Shown here: piece after piece, positions 1 to 5,032 of the stretch
Position numbering within the stretch: position 1 is the first letter of the stretch
Layout: each line of letters starts with the position of its first letter
NCBI GenBank assembly: GCA_009929095.1
Contig: SABF01000121.1
Span: 1-5,411, forward strand
Length of the DNA stretch: 5,411 bases
DNA from: Erysipelotrichia bacterium
GTDB lineage: Bacteria; Bacillota_I; Bacilli_A; Erysipelotrichales; Erysipelotrichaceae
Direction of reading: 5' to 3'
The notes under the pieces: generated by a model
Database searches by the model: none
What the model was told of the DNA's origin: nothing
The model's input: the letters and a program-made list of their open reading frames with translations, nothing else
Program-made: the position numbers and the translations under genes

Positions 1-2
1 CT

Positions 3-1088
3 ACGATAGTATCTGGTTTTGATATGACTGCAGCCGGTGATCAGACGATAACAGCGGAGTATGCAGGCTGTACCACTGAGTACAGTATCAGCGTAAATGG
101 AGATTCAGATACAACTCGTTCCAGGATTAAAAAGCAGATTCAGAATATGATTGAAAAGTATAGCGAAGCAGAGACGCTGAGTGAGAACGATGTGAATGAG
201 ATTATCTCACTCAAGCAGGATATTGATAACAATATGCAGCCATACTTGACTCAGGCGGAACTGCGCAGCTTTGACAAAATTCTCAGAAACGCATATCAGA
301 AAAAAATACGCTATGTACTGGAGAAGAATCCTTATGATTTAGGTGTTTCCGGTTTGTCAGTATCATATCCGCTTTATGATTCACTGAGTAAGTTCTGGCT
401 TGTCGAAGACACGTATCGGATTCGTATCAGCAGTTCAGTATCTGCTGAAGCAAAATATTCAATGAATACAGTTGCTGAATATCTTGAGAATACGCCAAAG
501 GAAACCTTTGATGTTGTGATCAGGAAGAATTACAGTGAACCAGATCCGGAAGGTCCGCTTCTGCTGACAATCAATAAGCCGGCGGACTGTGAGAGTTCAG
601 ATGTATTTACTGTCCTTCATTACATTAAATCAACTGGCGATGTAGTGGAATGCTATACACGGCAGACCGATGGGCAGATCACCTTTATGACAAGAGGAGA
701 AGGTTCCTATATGGTCCTTGCACGCCGTACTTCAAATGTATATACCGGTACTGATCCAATTGAGTCAGTGACATCTAAAAGCAGTTCATGGGATATAGAA
801 AAGATTGCAGCATACAGTTCAGCTGCACTAGCTTTGCTGATTATCCTGATCATTTTGATTGCTCGGAAATACAAGAAGAATAAAACTAAGAAAGTTCAGA
901 AAGAACGGATTATTAAGAAAGAAGAGGAGGCGCTAAAGCCGCTTCCGCCTGCCGATATGACTCAGGCAATTCAGAACTTAGAGACGACGATTATTGATCT
1001 TAAGGCTGATGAAATCAGAAAAGCTCTGGATCAGGAAAAGAAGAAGGACGAAGAACAAAGTGATCAACACAATAGTAGATTTAGATGA
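3..1088 (+). CDS. C-terminal part of a membrane-anchored surface protein with a bacterial Ig-like (Big_3-type) domain; 5' end outside window
   Basis: The frame is open from the first bases of the window, so the real start lies upstream; the ATG at 24 is internal. The first ~30 residues (VSGFD, then AGDQTITAEYAGCTTEYSISV) match the closing strands of bacterial Ig-like domains of the Big_3/Big_4 kind, which are common in Firmicute surface proteins. About 230 mostly polar residues follow and are probably extracellular, including a beta-rich stretch near 600-740. A hydrophobic helix at about 804-863 (AALALLIILIILIA) is followed by basic RKYKKNKTKK, which fits a single-pass anchor with the C-terminus inside. 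The cytoplasmic tail of about 75 residues is very rich in K and E and likely helical or coiled coil. No LPXTG sorting signal is present. The Ig-like and membrane calls are well supported; the function (adhesion, wall or sensing) is not known. The gene overlaps the next one by 29 bp. Confidence 0.82.
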   Translation, partial: TIVSGFDMTAAGDQTITAEYAGCTTEYSISVNGDSDTTRSRIKKQIQNMIEKYSEAETLSENDVNEIISLKQDIDNNMQPYLTQAELRSFDKILRNAYQKKIRYVLEKNPYDLGVSGLSVSYPLYDSLSKFWLVEDTYRIRISSSVSAEAKYSMNTVAEYLENTPKETFDVVIRKNYSEPDPEGPLLLTINKPADCESSDVFTVLHYIKSTGDVVECYTRQTDGQITFMTRGEGSYMVLARRTSNVYTGTDPIESVTSKSSSWDIEKIAAYSSAALALLIILIILIARKYKKNKTKKVQKERIIKKEEEALKPLPPADMTQAIQNLETTIIDLKADEIRKALDQEKKKDEEQSDQHNSRFR

Positions 1089-1338
1089 GATCAGCTATGA
1101 ACCAGTAGAAGTAGAGACTGCTTTTGTTGACAGCATTCGTATTCGGGGGATTGCAATCCCTGTTCGAGTCAATGAGACAGACAATGGCTACAGCTGCCAG
1201 GATGGAAAAAAGAGGCTTAGCGCTGCTGCTATTCTCAGCAGAGAAGACAGCCGATTCATCCGGATTCCAATTATGATACTGAATGATTTTAAAAAAGCAG
1301 GAAGCGGATTCTGGGGTAATACCCAGAATCATCATTGA
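1060..1338 (+). CDS. Small ParB N-terminal-like domain protein (about 92 aa), GTG start
   Basis: The protein has the pattern of a lone ParB/Srx-type N-terminal domain: a leading 'V-DLDEI', then 'FVDSIRIRGIAIPVRV' (the usual 'L..SI...G...PI.V'), 'NGYSCQDGKKRLSAA' in place of the usual 'Y.iv.GerR..A', and 'RIPIMILNDF' matching the terminal 'IPv.v.d.' strand. The canonical GERR/GxRR box is here DGKKR, so nuclease or CTPase activity should not be assumed. No helix-turn-helix or dimerisation domain follows, so it is not a complete chromosome-partitioning ParB. I chose GTG at 1060 because the domain begins there and AAGAAGGA lies at 1041-1048, 11 nt upstream. An ATG at 994 in the same frame would add a basic stretch that is only a shadow of the preceding gene. 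It overlaps the surface-protein gene and ends 8 nt before the rluB ATG, so translational coupling in one operon is likely. Role unknown. Confidence 0.68.
   Translation: MINTIVDLDEISYEPVEVETAFVDSIRIRGIAIPVRVNETDNGYSCQDGKKRLSAAAILSREDSRFIRIPIMILNDFKKAGSGFWGNTQNHH
1307..1330 (+). promoter_or_regulatory. Perfect 9-bp inverted repeat just ahead of the rluB start
   Basis: GATTCTGGG (1307-1315), a 6-nt loop, then CCCAGAATC (1322-1330). It lies in the last codons of the ParB-like gene and ends 16 nt before the rluB ATG. No T-run follows, so it is not a standard intrinsic terminator. It could modulate ribosome access to rluB, which has only a weak purine stretch (GAG at 1337-1339) before its ATG, or act as an RNA-processing site. 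The structure is seen; the function is inferred. Confidence 0.45.
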
Positions 1339-1346
1339 GATCTATC

Positions 1347-2117
1347 ATGCAGGAGAGACTGCAGAAATTGATCGCCAGGAGCGGTGCTGCTTCAAGAAGA
1401 AAGGCAGAACTGCTGATTACTGAGGGAAGAATCAAAGTAAATGGAACAACAATCAGCGAGCTTGGTGCCAAGGCATCGGCAGATGATGAAATAACCATTG
1501 ACAATATTCCGCTCAAGATGGAAAAACATGTTTATCTGCTGATGAACAAACCGCTTGGTACATTGTGTACCTGCAGCGATGATCGCGGCAGAAAAACTGT
1601 CATTGACTGCATTCCAAATATTAAGGAACGCGTCTTTCCGGTCGGAAGACTTGATTATGACACATCAGGTGTGCTGATTCTGACTAATGATGGATCATTT
1701 GCCAATGAGATGATGCATCCGAGATATCATTTATCAAAAACATATGATGTATCAGTCAGAGGCAGATTCACCGATGAAATGGCTGATCAGCTGAAACATG
1801 GAATTAAGCTCGAAGACTGCGTGACACTTCCTGCCAGAGTCAGCCTTCAGCCAACCAGAGATAAGATGAAAAGTCATGTGCTGATTACGATATTTGAAGG
1901 AAGAAATCGTGAAGTCAGACGAATGATGGAGTATTTCAATTTAGAAGTGATCAGACTGGAACGCATTAAATATGGTTTCCTAACCTGTGATCATTTGAAG
2001 ACGGGTGAGGTCAGATATCTGAAAGAGGAAGAAATAGCTGAGCTGCGGAAACTCAGTCAATCTCAGCCGATTTCAATGCCTGCTTCAGACAAAAGATCCG
2101 GATCCGGATCGATATAA
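1347..2117 (+). CDS. rluB: 23S rRNA pseudouridine synthase, RluB/RsuA family
   Basis: This enzyme isomerises a specific uridine of 23S rRNA to pseudouridine during ribosome assembly. The 256-aa product has the expected order. An S4 RNA-binding domain spans residues ~3-50 (RLQKLIARSGAASRRKAELL, then GRIKVNG). The synthase domain follows: MNKPLG near residue 67, and the catalytic motif GRLDYDTSG at ~100-108 with the presumed nucleophile Asp103. The RluB/RsuA signature GRNREVRRMM lies near 190. Length is normal for the family. I start at the ATG at 1347 (MQERLQK) because family members begin 'M.RLQK'; a TTG at 1335 in frame would add four residues. The Shine-Dalgarno is poor, so coupling to the upstream ParB-like gene (stop at 1336-1338) is likely. 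The 3' end overlaps the convergent rqcH gene by 55 bp. RluB rather than RsuA or RluF is inferred from overall sequence pattern and is less certain than the family. Confidence 0.93.
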   Translation: MQERLQKLIARSGAASRRKAELLITEGRIKVNGTTISELGAKASADDEITIDNIPLKMEKHVYLLMNKPLGTLCTCSDDRGRKTVIDCIPNIKERVFPVGRLDYDTSGVLILTNDGSFANEMMHPRYHLSKTYDVSVRGRFTDEMADQLKHGIKLEDCVTLPARVSLQPTRDKMKSHVLITIFEGRNREVRRMMEYFNLEVIRLERIKYGFLTCDHLKTGEVRYLKEEEIAELRKLSQSQPISMPASDKRSGSGSI

Positions 2118-3712
2118 ATTGTATGATATGAACCAAGCTGTACCAGCCCTGGTTTAGCACCGGATATTTTCTTCAGATTTGATATCGGACACCAGTTGAC
2201 AGGTACACTTGAAGAACTGCGGCCGCCGGAAAAATATGCAGCAATGTTTGCGGCCAGCCGAAGAACAGATTCATCCGGGTCAGCATCATGAATTACAACA
2301 TGTGCACCATGATAATCTTTTGCATGAAGCCATATGTCTGTTTTCCTTGCATGATGCCAAGTCAGTGCCTCGTTTTGCAGATTGTTTTTTCCGAAGGAAA
2401 TGACAGTGCCTGTTCTGGTTTCTACTGAGGTAATATGCGGTCCAGTATCTTTGACACGCCTGCGTTTTCTTGGGTTTTTTCCAGCGTCAATATACCCGCC
2501 TTTGATCAGTTCTTCTCTGATTTCAGAAGCAGTATCAAAATCAGCCTGATCAAGCTGTTCAATCAATCCTTCAAAATAGGATATTTCATTTTCGCAGATG
2601 CGAATCTGTTCGCTCAGATAGCTCTGACCTTTCTTTAGCTTGCCATACTTAGCGTAACATCGCTGAGCATTATGCCGGCCATCCAGTTTGGGATCCAGCG
2701 GAACCTCAATATCTGTTTCTGTCTCATAGTCCTGCAGTAATATTGAACGCTGGCCTTTAGTATCCGTTACATTCCAGGCATACAGAAGTTCACCATATTT
2801 ATTCCAGCGATCACAGTCCATTGCTTCATCCATTTCCTTAAGCAATCTTGGGAGTTTCTGTTTTTCATGTTTCAATTGACGCACGGCAGTGTGATAGACA
2901 TCACCTGATATTTCCTTGACACGCTGTTTTTCTTCTTTATGGAAGTACAATATATCAAATCCTTCAAATAGCGAATAATTGCGGCATGCACCGACGGATT
3001 TCAATTCAATGCAATGAAAAACTGCATCGTTATTTCGATTGGAGATATACAGCTGGTCGGAAGACTCAATTTCCTTCATAATATCGGAAAATGTCTGCCC
3101 GTGAATCAAACGGTATTCAGCTTCTTCAGCAAGAAAAGGGGAAAAACATGCAAATTGCTGGGTAAGAGTCATTCCGTCATGAATAATTGGATCAGTAAAT
3201 GGATTGCGCTTATCCTGGGATGGTGTTCGATGAAATTCGGCTCCCGGCTGAATGATTCTTCGACTATTTTCGAATGGAGGAATTCGCTTCATGGCATCAA
3301 TGATTCGGTTGGAACTATTAACTAGAATCAGGTTGGCATATCTGCCCATCAGTTCAATGTAAACAGCCATGTTCTCAAGATCACCAAGATTATTATGCCG
3401 GCGGATTGTCATCATGCACCAGCGATCAAGTTCAGCTTGCTCAATGGACAGAATGGTTGCACCTTCAAGATATTTCCTTAGTACCATGACAAAGTTGCCA
3501 GGTTCATCCGGAGTTGGGTAATTTCTGCTGGTAATCAGAATTCGGTTATACTGACTATGACAGCTGATCAGGAGCTGAAATTTACCAATTGACCCATGAA
3601 GCTGAAACAGAACCTCCGTATCAGAAATCTGGTAAATCTTCTGAATTCGGGCAGGCAGTGCCCTGGAAATACCAGGAATGATTTTGTGAAGAAGAATCCC
3701 GTCGAGTGCCAT
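2063..3712 (-). CDS. rqcH: Ribosome quality-control factor RqcH (Rqc2/NEMF homologue; FbpA/YloA family)
   Basis: The protein binds 50S subunits still carrying a peptidyl-tRNA, recruits alanyl-tRNA and adds a C-terminal poly-alanine tail that marks the stalled peptide for proteolysis; the family was earlier annotated as fibronectin-binding protein FbpA. The 549-aa product is near the usual ~560-570. The NFACT-N domain opens with MALDGILLHKI and contains the Asp-Arg pair needed for tRNA binding (QAELDRW, Asp96/Arg97), the LRKYLEG segment and ELMGRYANLILV. A charged helical middle (~250-390) corresponds to the coiled-coil arms. The C-terminal NFACT-R domain is complete: GKNNLQNEALTW, DIWLHAKD, GAHVVI, LAAYFSGGR, VPVNW and GAKPG. 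I start at 3712, not at the ATG at 3739: M-[AS]-[LF]-DG is the family N-terminus, AAGGA lies 10 nt upstream, and the -10 box overlaps the longer start. The basic KNPRKRRRVKD precedes NFACT-R. It runs divergently from gmk, a known Firmicute neighbour, and converges on rluB with no terminator between them. Confidence 0.95.
   Translation of the reverse strand: MALDGILLHKIIPGISRALPARIQKIYQISDTEVLFQLHGSIGKFQLLISCHSQYNRILITSRNYPTPDEPGNFVMVLRKYLEGATILSIEQAELDRWCMMTIRRHNNLGDLENMAVYIELMGRYANLILVNSSNRIIDAMKRIPPFENSRRIIQPGAEFHRTPSQDKRNPFTDPIIHDGMTLTQQFACFSPFLAEEAEYRLIHGQTFSDIMKEIESSDQLYISNRNNDAVFHCIELKSVGACRNYSLFEGFDILYFHKEEKQRVKEISGDVYHTAVRQLKHEKQKLPRLLKEMDEAMDCDRWNKYGELLYAWNVTDTKGQRSILLQDYETETDIEVPLDPKLDGRHNAQRCYAKYGKLKKGQSYLSEQIRICENEISYFEGLIEQLDQADFDTASEIREELIKGGYIDAGKNPRKRRRVKDTGPHITSVETRTGTVISFGKNNLQNEALTWHHARKTDIWLHAKDYHGAHVVIHDADPDESVLRLAANIAAYFSGGRSSSSVPVNWCPISNLKKISGAKPGLVQLGSYHTIYIDPDPDLLSEAGIEIG
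2095..2110. repeat. GATCCG tandem repeat (2.7 copies) read as protein on both strands
   Basis: GATCCG GATCCG GATC lies inside the overlap of the two convergent genes. On the plus strand it encodes the end of RluB (RSGSGSI). On the minus strand it encodes IDPDPDLL near the end of RqcH. Because the unit is 6 bp, gain or loss of a copy adds or removes two residues in both proteins without changing frame. Confidence 0.85.
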
Positions 3713-3737
3713 AGCATTACCATCCTTAACGGGTGCC

Positions 3738-3743
3738 ATTATA
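3738..3743 (-). promoter_or_regulatory. Extended -10 box of the rqcH promoter (TGATATAAT)
   Basis: On the minus strand TATAAT occupies 3743-3738, preceded by TG plus one base, an extended -10 arrangement. No good -35 is visible at 16-18 bp; the hexamers there are CAATAG-like. Transcription would start near 3731, giving a leader of about 19 nt with AAGGA before the ATG at 3712. The last A-T of TATAAT is part of the upstream in-frame ATG at 3739, so that ATG would not be in the mRNA. Confidence 0.65.
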
Positions 3744-3788
3744 TCATGAGTCCATGTCTGCTATTGATTTTGCTTTACCAGAGAAGTG

Positions 3789-3820
3789 CAATTGTCTCTA
3801 TCCGGTAAATTTCACAATTG
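3789..3820. promoter_or_regulatory. Inverted repeat CAATTGT...ACAATTG overlapping the gmk -35
   Basis: Arms at 3789-3795 and 3814-3820, centre to centre 25 bp, with the right arm covering the first half of the -35 hexamer. Each arm contains the palindrome CAATTG. A regulator-binding site shared by gmk and rqcH is possible, but the arms are short and AT-rich and could be chance. Confidence 0.25.
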
Positions 3821-3846
3821 ACTTCAATTTATTCGAAGTGTAATCT
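3818..3846 (+). promoter_or_regulatory. Sigma-A type promoter of gmk
   Basis: TTGACT (3818-3823) and TAATCT (3841-3846) are separated by exactly 17 bp, close to the consensus TTGACA-17-TATAAT. Start of transcription is expected near 3853, giving a short leader of about 23 nt that holds the strong ribosome binding site. The -35 sits in the right arm of an inverted repeat (CAATTGT 3789-3795 / ACAATTG 3814-3820) that could be an operator. Confidence 0.75.
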
Positions 3847-3863
3847 AACAGTAATATCAGATA

Positions 3864-3870
3864 GAGGAGG
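3864..3870 (+). promoter_or_regulatory. Strong ribosome binding site of gmk
   Basis: GAGGAGG lies 5 nt before the ATG at 3876, the best Shine-Dalgarno in the window. It fixes the gmk start; the internal ATG at codon 5 has no such site. It runs into the palindrome AGGCGCCT (3868-3875). Confidence 0.85.
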
Positions 3871-3875
3871 CGCCT

Positions 3876-4481
3876 ATGAGCAGAGGAATGCTAGTGGTTA
3901 TCAGTGGGCCATCGGGAGTTGGAAAAGGAACTGTACTGAAGGAATTCATACATGATCCGGAACTTAAACTGGCATATTCTGTTTCCATGACGACTCGTTC
4001 TATGAGACCTGGCGAAGTAAATGGAAAGAGTTACTTCTTTGTGAACAGAACACAGTTTGAAGAAGCCAGAGATCGCGGGGAATTACTTGAATGGGCTGAA
4101 TTTGTCGGCAATTATTATGGAACACCTCGGTCTTCAGTTGAATCACTTCGAGATGAAGGGAAGAATGTTATTTTAGAAATAGAAGTACAGGGAGCTAAGC
4201 AGATCAGAGAAAAGTGCCCGGATGCGCTGACCATATTCATTGTTCCGCCAAGCATGGAAGAACTGGAACGACGGATCAGGGGAAGAAGAACTGAACCGGA
4301 AGAAATTGTTCAGCAGAGACTGACCAAGGCTGCGAAAGAAATGCAGCATGTCTGCGATTATAAATATGTGGTATGCAATGATGATCCATCACTGGCAGCT
4401 GATATCATAAGAGTGATCATAAAGCGTCATATTGAATTCAACTGTGAGCAGGAAAATAAAGCGGTAAAAAAAGAGATGTGA
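3876..4481 (+). CDS. gmk: Guanylate kinase
   Basis: This cytosolic enzyme converts GMP (or dGMP) and ATP to GDP and ADP, supplying GTP for nucleic acids and for ppGpp synthesis. The 201-aa protein is of normal length and complete. The Walker A loop GPSGVGKGT is at residues 11-19, with Lys17 contacting phosphates. The GMP-binding segment SMTTRSMRPGE (37-47) carries Arg41 and Arg44. Glu72 in LLEWAEF and Tyr81 in NYYGTP complete the guanine site. EIEVQGAKQIR (101-111) has the Glu form of the D/EVQGA motif that is usual in Firmicutes. The arginine-rich lid RRIRGRRTEPEEIVQQRL (132-149) and DYKYVVCND (161-169) follow. The start is set by a strong GAGGAGG 5 nt upstream. The gene has its own promoter and an immediate terminator, so it appears monocistronic; rpoZ, which follows gmk in many Firmicutes, is absent here. 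Confidence 0.97.
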   Translation: MSRGMLVVISGPSGVGKGTVLKEFIHDPELKLAYSVSMTTRSMRPGEVNGKSYFFVNRTQFEEARDRGELLEWAEFVGNYYGTPRSSVESLRDEGKNVILEIEVQGAKQIREKCPDALTIFIVPPSMEELERRIRGRRTEPEEIVQQRLTKAAKEMQHVCDYKYVVCNDDPSLAADIIRVIIKRHIEFNCEQENKAVKKEM

Positions 4482-4498
4482 ACTAATCACATCTTTTT
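4470..4498 (+). terminator. Intrinsic terminator of gmk, overlapping its stop codon
   Basis: AGATGTGA (4474-4481), a 5-nt loop, and TCACATCT (4487-4494) form an 8-bp perfect stem extendable by G·U and three A-T pairs, followed by a T-run (4494-4498). The left arm contains the TGA stop at 4479-4481. An A-run at 4466-4472 means the minus-strand transcript also has a U-tract, so it may work in both directions. The stem is AT-rich, so efficiency is uncertain. Confidence 0.7.
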
Positions 4499-4925
4499 AC
4501 TATAGATAAACACCCGGCTTTTGTTTATGTGAAATCAGAAAATAAAACATGCTGATTGAGCAGCAGATAACTATTATTTTAGGGCGTCAATCGGAGTTAC
4601 AGTGAATAACTGCTATGACATTATTGAATAAAACAATATCGCAGTTTTTCCCGTACGATAGCAGATATCTGAATATTAATGCGGCAGAAATGATTCTCTG
4701 TACAGAAAAAAGTGATGTTCTTCTGTACTTCAGTACGGATACAGCATAACACTCTCAGCTTCATGATGTTTGCGGTGAGCTGTGAAAACATCTCTATACT
4801 CAGTTATGACACATTGATTCGTATATAGTTCTTGCATACCTCATACAAAATTTATCGCAAAGATGGCATTAATTATCACTGCCAGAGCTTTTTTTAGCAT
4901 CCCGAATATCTGAAATGATATTCAT
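4499..4925. other. Gene-poor gap between gmk and rpsD terminators
   Basis: About 425 bp with no intact gene of recognisable family on either strand. It contains a 44-codon plus-strand frame (4615-4749), inverted repeats GTACAGAA/TTCTGTAC (4700-4707 / 4721-4728) next to GTAC-TTCA-GTAC (4725-4736), GAATATC/GATATTC (4904-4910 / 4917-4923), and a T-run at 4889-4895 after a weak GGCA...TGCC stem (4865-4883). I see no tRNA, riboswitch or convincing promoter. Confidence 0.6.
4615..4872 (+). pseudogene. Possible decayed gene fragment with in-frame stops
   Basis: From the ATG at 4615 the frame encodes a protein-like 44 residues (MTLLNKTISQFFPYDS, then AAEMILCTEKSDVLLYFSTDTA) before TAA at 4747-4749. 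In the same frame, plausible protein sequence continues (HSQLHDVCGEL, KHLYTQL, HIDSYIVLAYL), broken by TGA at 4783, TGA at 4807 and TAA at 4870. No good ribosome binding site sits at the right distance; GGAG at 4593-4596 is 18 nt from the ATG. It could be a remnant N-terminus. The alternation of short hydrophobic strands and a helix faintly recalls the N-terminal region of PolC-type DNA polymerase, but that is a guess. Chance open sequence is equally possible. Confidence 0.2.
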
Positions 4926-4926
4926 C

Positions 4927-4960
4927 AAAAAAGGGATCGAATCTTTTGATTCGACCCCTT
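4927..4960 (-). terminator. Intrinsic terminator of rpsD
   Basis: On the minus strand, GGGGTCGAATC (4958-4948), loop AAAA, and GATTCGATCCC (4943-4933) form an 11-bp stem, then six U (4932-4927). One pair (4955/4936) is G·U in the minus-strand RNA but A·C in the plus-strand RNA, and no T-run follows on the plus strand. It therefore terminates leftward transcription only. It lies 13 nt after the rpsD stop codon. Confidence 0.92.
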
Positions 4961-4972
4961 GATCATCAGATT

Positions 4973-5032
4973 TTATCTGTTGTAGAATTCGACGATCAGT
5001 GCTTCGTTGATTTCCTGGTTCAGCTCACTGCG
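4973..5032 (-). pseudogene. rpsD: 3'-terminal fragment of rpsD (30S ribosomal protein S4, last 19 codons)
   Basis: The last 19 residues before the stop, RSELNQEINEALIVEFYNR, match the highly conserved S4 C-terminus; in Bacillota S4 proteins end with forms like RSEL..EINEALIVEFYS/NR. S4 is a 30S assembly-initiating protein. Everything upstream in this frame is unrelated: the expected 'TG.fvRLPE' just before RSEL is replaced by VFPQDK, and no S4 RNA-binding domain is present. The gene is thus cut at about 5030-5035 and joined in frame to GC-rich foreign sequence. The native terminator follows, which supports this end being the original locus. An intact essential rpsD must exist elsewhere, or the join is artificial. 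Confidence 0.85.

Noticed and set aside
994..1059. ATG at 994 as the start of the ParB-like gene
   Set aside because: It adds a basic stretch fully inside the preceding gene; the GTG at 1060 begins at the domain edge and has AAGAAGGA 11 nt upstream.
1081..1516. Minus-strand open frames at 1081-1335 and 1289-1516
   Set aside because: They are antisense to the ParB-like gene and rluB, both of which are supported by family motifs.
2209..3325. Plus-strand open frames at 2209-2403, 2435-2638 and 3014-3325
   Set aside because: They lie wholly inside rqcH on the opposite strand, lack ribosome binding sites and recognisable domains, and are antisense shadows.
3596..3808. Plus-strand open frame of 70 codons
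   Set aside because: It overlaps the start of rqcH and the promoter region on the opposite strand, with no ribosome binding site and no protein family resemblance.
3868..3875. Palindrome AGGCGCCT before gmk as a regulator site
   Set aside because: It is only 8 bp, cannot form a hairpin without a loop, and is largely explained by the ribosome binding site.
4933..4958. tRNA T-arm-like sequence (GATTCGACCCC)
   Set aside because: It is the right arm of a perfect terminator hairpin with a U-tract on the minus strand; no other tRNA arms are nearby.
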